Of a stretch of DNA of 64,000 nt, positions 7,045 to 13,065 are shown piece after piece. Position numbers and translations under genes: made by a program. The stretch is from positions 1,550,001-1,614,000 of the forward strand of contig NC_020506.1 in the NCBI RefSeq assembly GCF_000344785.1, in the 5' to 3' direction. The stretch's first letter is position 1. The number at the start of each line of letters is the position of its first letter. The DNA is from Corynebacterium callunae DSM 20147. Lineage in GTDB: Bacteria > Actinomycetota > Actinomycetes > Mycobacteriales > Mycobacteriaceae. A model generated the notes under the pieces. The model was not told the origin of the DNA. It was given only the letters and a program-made list of their open reading frames with translations, and made no database searches.

Positions 7045-8685
7045 TTATGCGGCTTCGATAGCGACGAAGTACGTTTCGGCATTGTCTGGGGTGAGTGCAG
7101 GCCTAGGGTCTGACTCTGGGACGAGGGTGGGTGCGCCTTCTGGTTTGATCAGGCAGTCCCCTAGCTGCTCAGTGAATTCTTTTTTGCCCATGAGTTTCGT
7201 CATGTCAGTGATACCGATGAGTTTTTTCTGCCATGGGTCAATGCCGTGAGCTTCGGCGATTTCGGCGACTTTGTGTTCGTCTTTCCACTTCCGCACCGAC
7301 CTACCCTCGACCAATTTCAGGCCTGGGTAGGTGTGGCCGTTATGGGCTTGCGTGAGCGCGTGCTTTTCGACACTGGTGAGCCACTTCTTAATCGCAGCGG
7401 AGTGCTCAATGACCTGTGCTATTTGCTGGTCAGTGAGAGTGTCCGGTGCAGGTGTTGTTGGTTCCAGGCTGGTTGCGCTTGTGGTGGGGATTGCTTGGAA
7501 GTGCTGGGCAGCCAGTGCGGTGCATTGTGGTGCATGTTTGCAGAAGCCGCACCAGCTGCCCGGGGTAAGTTGCCCCTCCCCTGCCATGGCGAGCTCGGCG
7601 GTTGGTTTCACTACAGTTTCTGCCCAGGTGAGGAGGTCTGTGACGGTGGTTTCGAAGATGCTGGTGTTGTTTCTTCGTGGTTGGAAGATCACCATTTTGA
7701 TTTTTTGGATGTTGTAGATCATGCCGTAGAGGTGCAGTGCGCCGAGTGCGTAGAGCTTCATCTGGGGATTCTCCACCGCTGAGACTTCGACGCCTTTGCC
7801 GTATTTCAAGTCGATGATGATGGCTGTGTCGTCAGCGATGATGACGGCGTCTCCGGTGCCGAAGCCATCTGGGACGATGTGGGAGAAGTCGAGACGTTCT
7901 TCAATGGAGAGGAACGCTGCGGGGCTGTTTTGCTTTGCTGCTTCGAGTTCTGCCATGACACAGTCGGCGTAGGCGTCGGTGTAGTCGTCCATTTCTTCGT
8001 CGTGCCACGGTGACTTTGGCCTTGTGGTGGGCAGGCCTTGGAGTTGGCGGAGTTTGTGTTCTGCGAGTTCGTGGGCTGCTGTTCCTTGATCGGCGGCGTC
8101 GCTGGTTGTGTCGGGGTGGTGTTCTTCGAGGCGTGCTGAGGGTGGGCAGTTGAGCCAACGTGATGCGCCACTGGCGGAGAGGATTGCGTGAGCCCGGCCC
8201 CCATGCTGTGGTGAACTATTCGGAGATTCCGAATCGTTGACCTGCTGGGTAGGGGCAACTTTTTCATGTTGTGCAACAGTTGCCTGCCCTGCTGCTGGCG
8301 TCTCAATAGGGCTGGCCCCTGTGACACGCTCAACCGAGTTGGCGACGGCTTGAGTGACCTCTCCTAGCGCTCGGTGTGAGCTGGGGCTGATAGTGATGGT
8401 TACCCCACTGTCAGTGAGGTCTTTGACGACATCGTCGAGAGCAGATTCCGCTTGTTTTTGTGTGATGCCGAAGGACTCCACCTGCTCATAAGTCACCCGG
8501 GTTTTACTGGGTGGTGCTGACGCATCATTGAGAGGGACTGATTTTTCATTCAGTGGAGTGCGGACTCGCCATACATCACCGGCTTTGGTGCGGACGTGGG
8601 TGAGGTGGTGGATGGCGATGTTGGTTTGGATTGTTTCGCGGTCTGCTGGGGTGAATGACCCCGACAGCTGAGGAAGATAGGTCAT
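7045..8685 (-). CDS. DUF2800 Cas4/RecB-like nuclease with predicted Fe-S cluster and long N-terminal extension
   Basis: A 546-residue protein. Residues ~165-480 match DUF2800, a phage PD-(D/E)XK nuclease related to Cas4 and AddB. Visible: HAILSASGASRWLNCPPS, GTGD (276-279), the catalytic strand IDLKYGKG (D292, K294) and Q308-M-K-L-Y. Cys180, Cys379, Cys382 and Cys388 have the one-plus-three spacing of the Cas4/AddB [4Fe-4S] site. It probably processes DNA ends during phage replication or recombination. The first ~165 residues are unusual: a small folded part and then a Pro/Gln/Ser-rich linker not typical of the family. GAAAG precedes the ATG. It belongs to the same module as the DUF2815 and VapE genes. 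Confidence 0.9.
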   Translation of the reverse strand: MTYLPQLSGSFTPADRETIQTNIAIHHLTHVRTKAGDVWRVRTPLNEKSVPLNDASAPPSKTRVTYEQVESFGITQKQAESALDDVVKDLTDSGVTITISPSSHRALGEVTQAVANSVERVTGASPIETPAAGQATVAQHEKVAPTQQVNDSESPNSSPQHGGRAHAILSASGASRWLNCPPSARLEEHHPDTTSDAADQGTAAHELAEHKLRQLQGLPTTRPKSPWHDEEMDDYTDAYADCVMAELEAAKQNSPAAFLSIEERLDFSHIVPDGFGTGDAVIIADDTAIIIDLKYGKGVEVSAVENPQMKLYALGALHLYGMIYNIQKIKMVIFQPRRNNTSIFETTVTDLLTWAETVVKPTAELAMAGEGQLTPGSWCGFCKHAPQCTALAAQHFQAIPTTSATSLEPTTPAPDTLTDQQIAQVIEHSAAIKKWLTSVEKHALTQAHNGHTYPGLKLVEGRSVRKWKDEHKVAEIAEAHGIDPWQKKLIGITDMTKLMGKKEFTEQLGDCLIKPEGAPTLVPESDPRPALTPDNAETYFVAIEAA

Positions 8686-8700
8686 GGGTAGGTCTTTCTT

Positions 8701-9141
8701 TTATGCGGCTTGTGGGAGGTGACTGTCGGCCATGGTCACAACCTCGGAGAGTCGCTCTTCTGGGATGTCGTTGAGGGATTTCACTCCGAAGTGTGGGAAG
8801 AGCGTGTTGGTGATCCAGGTGGTGCCTTCGGTTTGTGCGATGGTGCGGAGGCTGGTTTGGGCTTGGGTGAGAAGCTTTTGTGTGTCGATGGCGTCGATGG
8901 CTTCTTGTTGTTCTTGTGCGATCTCTGGTGGGAGTGGTTGCACTGGTGTGGTGGGTGCTGCGGGGGTTGGTTCTGGAGCAGCAACCGCTGGTGCAGCTGC
9001 CGGTGCTGGGGCTTCGGTCTGTGCAGGCCACGGAGAAACACTGTCCGGCTCCGCGTTGATACGGTCAAAAACCTTCGTTAGACCGTCGATGGTGATGGCC
9101 AAGATATCAAGGGTGAGGCTTTTAGAAATCCAAGATGACAT
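8701..9141 (-). CDS. Hypothetical phage protein with Ala/Pro-rich linker (146 aa)
   Basis: A 146-residue protein in three parts: a hydrophobic helical N-terminus (LTLDILAITIDGLTKVFDRI), a ~40-residue Ala/Pro-rich linker, and a C-terminal helical domain with FPHFGVKSLNDIPEERL, which resembles the helix-hairpin tail of ssDNA-annealing or recombination mediator proteins. Similar C-termini ('I..LF..F.V.SL.DIP.E.L') occur in phage recombination proteins, but I cannot name the family with confidence. GAAGGA precedes the ATG. The gene lies directly upstream of the DUF2800 nuclease with a 15-bp gap, so a nuclease-partner role is possible. Confidence 0.65.
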   Translation of the reverse strand: MSSWISKSLTLDILAITIDGLTKVFDRINAEPDSVSPWPAQTEAPAPAAAPAVAAPEPTPAAPTTPVQPLPPEIAQEQQEAIDAIDTQKLLTQAQTSLRTIAQTEGTTWITNTLFPHFGVKSLNDIPEERLSEVVTMADSHLPQAA

Positions 9142-9144
9142 GGG

Positions 9145-9309
9145 TTAGTTTCCTTCGTGTTGTGTGAGGTGGAGAAGTCCTTCGGGGGTGACTTCGGCGT
9201 TGTTGATCAGGCCACTGTCTTTGAGTTCTTCTATTTGGCGGGGTTTGAGTTTCCCGCCGCGGGCATAGATCTGGAGAAGCTCAATGAGCATCGGTGAGAG
9301 CTGCCTCAT
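9145..9309 (-). CDS. Small phage protein, possible winged-helix (54 aa)
   Basis: A 54-codon gene. It reads MRQLSPMLIELLQIYARGGK, then LKPRQIEELKDSGLINNA and EVTPEGLLHLTQHEGN. The helix-helix-turn-strand order resembles a minimal winged-helix. The ATG overlaps the stop of the upstream membrane gene by ATGA, and TAACCCATG couples it to the next gene. Confidence 0.6.
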   Translation of the reverse strand: MRQLSPMLIELLQIYARGGKLKPRQIEELKDSGLINNAEVTPEGLLHLTQHEGN

Positions 9310-9452
9310 AGGATGGTTCCGTAGATTGCCCAGCAGAAGAGCGTGAGTCCTGCGAGTGAGAGGATCCAGGGGGTGGCAATGGAAAAGACCCTCACCATGG
9401 TGTCGTGAGGGTCTTCATCGGAGTGTTCTAGCCGGTGTTTAGGAGGGGTCAA
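9306..9452 (-). CDS. Small single-span membrane protein with TTG start (48 aa)
   Basis: A 48-residue protein from TTG 9452, preceded by AGGAGCAC 5 nt upstream. The N-terminus is polar (TPPKHRLEHSDEDPHDT) and the C-terminus is one hydrophobic span (IATPWILSLAGLTLFCWAIY). Stop and next start overlap (ATGA). An internal ATG at 9398 would leave only the membrane helix. Small membrane proteins in the early region of phages can act in superinfection exclusion; nothing in the sequence proves that here. Confidence 0.5.
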   Translation of the reverse strand: MTPPKHRLEHSDEDPHDTMVRVFSIATPWILSLAGLTLFCWAIYGTIL

Positions 9453-9627
9453 GTTTTGTGCTCCTGATTAGTTTGATTTTGGTTTCATCGACCGCGAGAA
9501 TCTTCTTCCCTGAGGGGTGTGCGGTCATGGTCACTTCGGTGCGCTCAATACGATAAAGCGCCCCATCAACGTCGATGACCCCGGTTAAATACCGGGGCTT
9601 CTGTTCAATATCACGATGAGTACTCAT
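9439..9627 (-). CDS. Small hypothetical phage protein (62 aa)
   Basis: A 62-residue basic, beta-rich protein: MSTHRDIEQKPRYLTGVIDV, then GALYRIERTEVTMTAHPSGK and KILAVDETKIKLIRS. ATG 9627 has CGAGGA about 9 nt upstream; the longer frame from 9693 runs inside the previous gene. The repeated short strands suggest an SH3-like or OB-like barrel. Family not recognised. Confidence 0.6.
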   Translation of the reverse strand: MSTHRDIEQKPRYLTGVIDVDGALYRIERTEVTMTAHPSGKKILAVDETKIKLIRSTKLDPS

Positions 9628-9631
9628 ACGT

Positions 9632-9823
9632 TTAGTCCTCGGGTAAATGGTCAATAGTGATGGCAGTGAGATCAGTCGCAGTCTCTGTATCAAGACCGTG
9701 CTGGGTGAAGAACGTGAACGCTGTGAGGACTTCCTGTGCGGTGTCCACGACGTATCCCATTTCTTCTGGCATAGGGGTGAGTTTGTTTCTCAGGCGGTAC
9801 ATGTCCAGTGGGGTGATTGTCAT
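9632..9823 (-). CDS. Small hypothetical phage protein (63 aa)
   Basis: A 63-residue acidic helical protein (MTITPLDMYRLRNKLTPMPE ... LDTETATDLTAITIDHLPED). Its ATG overlaps the upstream gene's stop (ATGA), and a 4-bp gap separates it from the next gene. No recognised domain. Confidence 0.62.
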   Translation of the reverse strand: MTITPLDMYRLRNKLTPMPEEMGYVVDTAQEVLTAFTFFTQHGLDTETATDLTAITIDHLPED

Positions 9824-10137
9824 TGGCCATCACCGCCTCTGGTGTAGAGGAGTGTGTGGCGGGCTGCGCGTCGGCGTTCGAGGTGTTGGGCTTGGCTCAT
9901 CATGTCTTTGATGAGGGCGCGGTCTTTGAATGTCCAGCCTCGCCAGCGGATGGAATTGGTGAGGGTGTTGATGATGGTGACGTAGCTGCTGTCTAGGTGT
10001 TGTCCTCCGGCGAGGGTGGGTGGTGTGGTGTGGGTGATGGCGGTTTCGAGTGCTGTGCGTGCGATGGTGCTGATGTCGCCCGTGTAGTGGTCGAGGAGGT
10101 ATTTCAGGTCTGCGTGGAGTTCTTTGTCGCGGGTCAA
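9820..10137 (-). CDS. Hypothetical phage protein, probably TTG start (105 aa)
   Basis: A helical, basic 105-residue protein: LTRDKELHADLKYLLDHYTG, ISTIARTALETAI, RWRGWTFKDRALIKDMMSQA, then QHLERRRAARHTLLY. The open frame continues upstream to 10245, but that extension (Thr/Ser/Pro-rich) overlaps the membrane gene before it and looks like a shadow. I therefore prefer TTG 10137, one nt after that gene's TAA (TAAATTG). The basic C-terminal helix suggests nucleic-acid contact. Family unknown. Confidence 0.55.
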   Translation of the reverse strand: MTRDKELHADLKYLLDHYTGDISTIARTALETAITHTTPPTLAGGQHLDSSYVTIINTLTNSIRWRGWTFKDRALIKDMMSQAQHLERRRAARHTLLYTRGGDGQ

Positions 10138-10138
10138 T

Positions 10139-10357
10139 TTATGCCGTCCAGAGGAGTAGGGTGCCGATGGTGCCGCCGAAGAGGAGGGCGGTGTTGTAGA
10201 GGGCGAGGGTGCGGTAGTGGTGTTTGGCTTTGAGGAGGTGGTCACGTTCGGTCGTGTCGAGGTGTGCGAACCGTGTGGCGTATTTCAAGTCATCATCAGA
10301 AAGAGTCAACATGATTCCTTTAGTTCTTCTAGGTATGTTTGGTCGTTCCTCGCTCAT
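10139..10357 (-). CDS. Small phage membrane protein (72 aa)
   Basis: A 72-residue protein: polar N-terminal domain (MLTLSDDDLKYATRFAHL, RDHLLKAKHHY) and a single C-terminal span (ALYNTALLFGGTIGTLLLW). Start 10357 makes an ATGA overlap with the upstream Cys-rich gene. A second start at 10312 has a better ribosome site (AAAGGA, 6 nt) and would give 57 residues. The orientation suggests a tail-anchored inner-membrane protein. Function unknown. Confidence 0.6.
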   Translation of the reverse strand: MSEERPNIPRRTKGIMLTLSDDDLKYATRFAHLDTTERDHLLKAKHHYRTLALYNTALLFGGTIGTLLLWTA

Positions 10358-10485
10358 TTTTCTACGCCCCATTCGTATTGTTCATCGCAGTTACAGGGGT
10401 TGTTTTCGCAGCATGCACAGGGTTCCGCATCGTCGTCGTAAACCCCGGCGCGGTGTTCTGCTTCCCATACCGTGTAGTCGATCAC
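10354..10485 (-). CDS. Small Cys-rich acidic phage protein (43 aa, GTG start)
   Basis: A 43-codon gene. It reads M(GTG)IDYTVWEAEHRAGVYDD, then AEPCACCENNPCNCDEQYEW; five cysteines lie in eleven residues (CxCC...CxC), a likely metal-binding knuckle. GGAGAAAAC precedes two consecutive GTG codons; the second makes a GTGA overlap with the upstream stop. Its own stop overlaps the next start (ATGA). The coupling on both sides supports the gene. Confidence 0.62.
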   Translation of the reverse strand: MIDYTVWEAEHRAGVYDDDAEPCACCENNPCNCDEQYEWGVEK

Positions 10486-10736
10486 CACGTTTTCTCCAGT
10501 GGTTCCTCAATCCCGACGATGGTGTCCACGGGAAGCTCAGTGATCTCTGCGTAGTGAGTAGTGTCGCGGTCGTGGGGTGCCACACCAATCGTCACAGTGT
10601 CGGAATTGAAGTAGATGCTGCGTAGCTCCGCAACGATCGTCGTGTGGATCAAATCATCGTCGCGGTAGGTGAAGCTGATGGTGTCGCCAATGTTTTTGTG
10701 GGTGAGTTCACCCAGCAGTGTGTATGTTGCGTTCAT
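10482..10736 (-). CDS. Small hypothetical phage protein (84 aa)
   Basis: An 84-residue, beta-rich protein (MNATYTLLGELTHKNIGDTI, SFTYRDDDLIHTTIVAELRS). The pattern of alternating strands and a 'GDTI-F' turn suggests a small barrel such as SH3-like or Hfq-like folds. AAGGAA precedes ATG 10736, which overlaps the upstream stop by ATGA. Confidence 0.65.
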   Translation of the reverse strand: MNATYTLLGELTHKNIGDTISFTYRDDDLIHTTIVAELRSIYFNSDTVTIGVAPHDRDTTHYAEITELPVDTIVGIEEPLEKTW

Positions 10737-10969
10737 AGTGTCGTTCCTTCGGTGATGATGGCGGTGACCCACTGCCCCATGGCTGTGAGCTCATAAGGAA
10801 CTGTCGGGGTTATTAGTCCGCGCGCGGTCAGTAATGCCAAGGGTATGGGGGTGAGAGTGTCGCAGCCGTAGGTTGCTGCGGTGAGGAGGTCTGCTCTGCA
10901 CTCTGGTGTCATGTGGTACGCAATGACATGCGCGGTGGCCAGATCGTGGATGTCAGTTTTGATGCTCAT
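10733..10969 (-). CDS. Small hypothetical phage protein (78 aa)
   Basis: A 78-residue protein (MSIKTDIHDLATAHVIAYHM ... LALLTARGLITPTVPYELTA). The segment 'ALLTARGLI....PYELTAMG' resembles the recognition helix plus wing of a winged-helix domain. The start overlaps the excisionase-like gene's stop by ATGA. Function unknown. Confidence 0.62.
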   Translation of the reverse strand: MSIKTDIHDLATAHVIAYHMTPECRADLLTAATYGCDTLTPIPLALLTARGLITPTVPYELTAMGQWVTAIITEGTTL

Positions 10970-11163
10970 GCGGCATCCTCGATCCCTAAATGTTCGTCAA
11001 TATCCTTAGCTACGAAGCGAACCGCTCCACCAACACCACCGACGCGATGCCAACGAAACGGAGGTTCTAAGCTCCCCGCATACGCATGCTTCAACAAAGT
11101 TGATTTCGCAATCCCCAGTAGTTCTGCAGTTTCACCTGCGCTGTAGGTCAACTTCCTAGACAC
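10966..11163 (-). CDS. Excisionase-family helix-turn-helix protein (65 aa)
   Basis: A 65-residue MerR-like/HTH_17 protein: LTYSAGETAELLGIAKSTLL (HTH), a loop with the basic patch FRWHRVGG, and the wing AVRFVAKDIDEHL. This is the usual build of phage excisionases and of small Xis-like regulators. It is the second gene of the leftward operon, far from the integrase at 15,698, so it may be a regulator and not the partner of that integrase. Its start overlaps the upstream gene by 8 nt. Confidence 0.78.
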   Translation of the reverse strand: MSRKLTYSAGETAELLGIAKSTLLKHAYAGSLEPPFRWHRVGGVGGAVRFVAKDIDEHLGIEDAA

Positions 11164-11383
11164 TGAGCTTCACTCCCCTAATGTCTGTGATGGCCACCAG
11201 ATCGATGACTTCACGGCGAAGCTCGGTACTCCACACCTTGGCAATCGCATAGGCTTCGTCGCTCTCAGATTTCTTGCCGGCTCCAACTAGCTTCGCCATC
11301 TCGGATTCTCCCCATAGCTCTAGATCCACGGGTCCAACTTCGAGCAGATCCAGTAGCAGCTTTGGCGTTATTGTTTTCTTCAT
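11156..11383 (-). CDS. First gene of the leftward early operon, hypothetical (75 aa)
   Basis: A 75-residue acidic helical protein (MKKTITPKLLLDLLEVGPVD, SEMAKLVGAGKKSESDEAYA, then ELRREVIDLVAITDIRG). ATG 11383 has the best ribosome site in the prophage (AAAGGAGGTCAGGAA). It heads the operon just after the paired inverted repeats at 11,423-11,479. Family not recognised; the first early gene of phages is often a host-takeover or regulatory factor (inference). Confidence 0.68.
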   Translation of the reverse strand: MKKTITPKLLLDLLEVGPVDLELWGESEMAKLVGAGKKSESDEAYAIAKVWSTELRREVIDLVAITDIRGVKLSV

Positions 11384-11422
11384 TTCCTGACCTCCTTTAC
11401 TTGGAGAAGTGCTAATATTCAC

Positions 11423-11479
11423 AATGATTTCCTTTCCTGAAATCATTAATGCCCGCCACCTGGTCAAGAGGTGACGGGC
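11423..11479. promoter_or_regulatory. Two adjacent inverted repeats in the divergent region (candidate operators)
   Basis: AATGATTTC (11423-11431) and GAAATCATT (11439-11447) are a perfect 9-bp inverted repeat with a 7-nt centre. GCCCGCCACCT (11451-11461) and AGGTGACGGGC (11469-11479) form an 11-bp repeat with one mismatch. They lie between the leftward operon and the rightward gene at 11510. Repressor binding, or attenuation of the leftward leader, are both possible. The rightward gene's likely -10 (TGATAT, 11499-11504) follows directly. Confidence 0.55.
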
Positions 11480-11509
11480 TTTACATATGTATGTGGTTTG
11501 ATATTGGGT

Positions 11510-12226
11510 ATGGCAAACCCAGCAGAACTACTCCACCAACAACTGTCCCTGTGGAATTCAAATCAAGACGCGAAAACTTCACGGAAGTTAAATCCTCCTG
11601 ACTCGGATTCTCTGATGAAGCTTAGAATCTCAGTACTTCATCTTGAAGCCATTAGAGAAACCGTTCAGCGCATGGAACAGGCAGGACAAAATGTACAAAC
11701 CTGGAAAGATGCTATTGATCGATGGACTAAAGGAATATTTCTGATCCCTAATGGCCCCGCAGCACCTCAAAGTTCTTCACTCGCCCCAACAGACCTTTTG
11801 CTGTTAGAAGCCTTTGGCCAGATCATGCAAAACTGGGTACGCGTTATCAAGCCCGAAGGTGTCGCTGATCTGAAAAAATTCGTTGCTGAAATCCGCTCAA
11901 CTGCCAAAACTGGTGTCGATGATGCTCAACTGGCAATGCACCTTGATAACGTCCTTAACCATGTTGAGTGGTGTCTTAACAATTTCGCTCAGTTGGGTGA
12001 ATTTGAGCTAGATAAGGCACTAACCCAGTTAGCTGCTACTGTCTCCTTGATTGACAGGAATGAATCCACGGAAGAACAACCTTCACGGTTCCGTCGGTTC
12101 ATGGAGCACTGGGTTAACCCTTTCACAGTTGGGGCGCTCGCCGGAATGACGGGCAACCTAGCCTCAAATGTTCTCATTGCTAGCGTTAGCATGCCCATGC
12201 TTGGGCCAGGCCCCGGCAGCAGCTAG
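11510..12226 (+). CDS. Rightward prophage gene of unknown function with C-terminal hydrophobic segment (238 aa)
   Basis: A 238-residue protein. The body is helical (HLEAIRETVQRMEQAGQNVQ, DLLLLEAFGQIMQNWVRVIK, DDAQLAMHLDNVLNHVEWCL) and the end is Gly/Ala-rich and hydrophobic (VGALAGMTGNLASNVLIASV), probably one membrane segment. The start at 11510 lacks a ribosome site and lies 5 nt after a TGATAT -10, so the mRNA is probably leaderless. It is transcribed against the lytic-type operon, which suggests expression in the lysogen. A helical sensor plus membrane tail would fit a superinfection-exclusion or abortive protein, but there is no homology evidence. Confidence 0.75.
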   Translation: MANPAELLHQQLSLWNSNQDAKTSRKLNPPDSDSLMKLRISVLHLEAIRETVQRMEQAGQNVQTWKDAIDRWTKGIFLIPNGPAAPQSSSLAPTDLLLLEAFGQIMQNWVRVIKPEGVADLKKFVAEIRSTAKTGVDDAQLAMHLDNVLNHVEWCLNNFAQLGEFELDKALTQLAATVSLIDRNESTEEQPSRFRRFMEHWVNPFTVGALAGMTGNLASNVLIASVSMPMLGPGPGSS

Positions 12227-12364
12227 ACACTCTTCAAGTGCTTGGTCAATGATTTGTCCTGACGGTTGTCCCGTCAGGATTTTTGTTTTCACAGCAGCTA
12301 AAACCCAATTAACTGCCGCTAATTCCATAAGGGATAGTCCCTCTGGGACAAGATGCTCTGACAT
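12164..12364 (-). CDS. Small hypothetical protein convergent with its neighbour (66 aa)
   Basis: A 66-residue protein starting SEHLVPEGLSLMELAAVNWV, followed by LAAVKTKILTGQPSGQIIDQ and EECLAAAGAWPKHGH. AAAGGAGC lies 5 nt before the first of two consecutive ATG codons (12367 or 12364). Its 3' end overlaps the rightward gene by 63 nt tail to tail, which lowers confidence. Unknown family. Confidence 0.5.
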   Translation of the reverse strand: MSEHLVPEGLSLMELAAVNWVLAAVKTKILTGQPSGQIIDQALEECLAAAGAWPKHGHANASNENI

Positions 12365-12488
12365 CATTGCTCCTTTCTTAGTTATGTGTTTTTGGGTGGT
12401 GCAGCCTGACCAGCCCGCAGGGTGGACTTCACAGGGGTCAGGCTTTAGCGGGCGACTTCTCATGACGATTCCCGCTGTTCACACCACA

Positions 12489-12558
12489 GTGCCGGTGCCA
12501 GGTATCGAACCTGGGTATCCACCAAGACATAACCTTTTCCAAAAAATGATTACACCGG
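12489..12558 (-). tRNA. tRNA-like element, degenerate or unusual
   Basis: On the minus strand a 70-nt segment has a perfect 7-bp acceptor stem (GCCGGTG with CACCGGC), a discriminator A, T8-A9, and a perfect T-arm (CCAGG, loop TTCGATA, CCTGG). Between them the 36 nt are three short of the minimum for a canonical tRNA. The D-arm reduces to TTTT-TTGG-AAAA, and the only stem for the anticodon region is GGT(T)AT with ATACC around a 10-nt loop. No anticodon can be assigned, and CCA is not encoded. It lies in otherwise non-coding prophage DNA (12365-12809). It is either a decayed phage tRNA or a tRNA mimic. Confidence 0.5.
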
Positions 12559-12761
12559 CAATCTGTCGTATCTTTTCCGCCTCAGCTGCATGTGGCAGCC
12601 GTGCCTAAATGGAGGGTTCGAGGCGGGGTTCCATTGGTCGAGCTCGCCACCCGCTGATACTCCGATACGACAACAAATTTTCTTCTATTTAGTTTTCATA
12701 TATCGCGCTTCCGCCCCAGCTCCACACCGTTTTGCGGTGGCTAGTTCTTCGAAAGCTCAGT

Positions 12762-12802
12762 GCCCGCCAGGTGGCTCGCACACCTGCGCCTGCTAGTCGG
12801 GC
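12762..12802 (-). terminator. Bipartite hairpin after the Cro-like HTH gene
   Basis: GCCCG...CAGGTG (12762-12773) pairs with CACCTG (12781-12786) and, as an outer stem, with CGGGC (12798-12802). It lies 8-48 nt after the stop of the minus-strand HTH gene and is probably its terminator, although the T-run is poor. Confidence 0.5.
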
Positions 12803-12809
12803 ATTTAAA

Positions 12810-13043
12810 TTAAGCTGCGTTTTGCTCTGCGTAGTAGAGCTTGAAATAGGTATCAAAGGGGGTGCTAAATGCTGCGCTAACTTTGGCTACTGTGAGCGGA
12901 CTAACAAGCCCTCCGGATACTGCGTTTCTCCATGTGAGCCGGTCACATTTGATGTGGTCAGCCATTTGCTGGTCGCTAAATTTGAGTGCTTTTTGGAGGG
13001 CTCTTAACTTTTCTGCCTTCGCTACGATTCCCGCTTGTGTCAT
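12810..13043 (-). CDS. Cro/CI-like helix-turn-helix regulator (77 aa)
   Basis: A 77-residue protein with an HTH_XRE-like core: ALKFSDQQMADHIKCDRLTW as helices 2-3 and VSPLTVAKVSAAFSTPFDTY as helices 4-5. It is transcribed away from the repressor-type gene at 13190 across an operator-rich region, the arrangement of a Cro-like protein in a lysis/lysogeny switch. AAGGAG precedes the ATG by 6 nt. Length fits the Cro class. Confidence 0.8.
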   Translation of the reverse strand: MTQAGIVAKAEKLRALQKALKFSDQQMADHIKCDRLTWRNAVSGGLVSPLTVAKVSAAFSTPFDTYFKLYYAEQNAA

Positions 13044-13065
13044 GTGGGCTCCTTCCGTTTGTGGT

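Noticed and set aside
9820..10245. 141-aa version of the 9820 gene with Thr/Ser/Pro-rich N-terminus
   Set aside because: The extension lies wholly inside the upstream membrane gene in another frame; the TTG at 10137 fits better.
12168..12608. 146-aa plus-strand frame crossing the tRNA-like element
   Set aside because: No start signal; composition is that of a shadow frame.
12590..12660. Possible second tRNA (GGGTTCGAGG at about 12,613)
   Set aside because: The T-stem does not pair and no acceptor stem is present.
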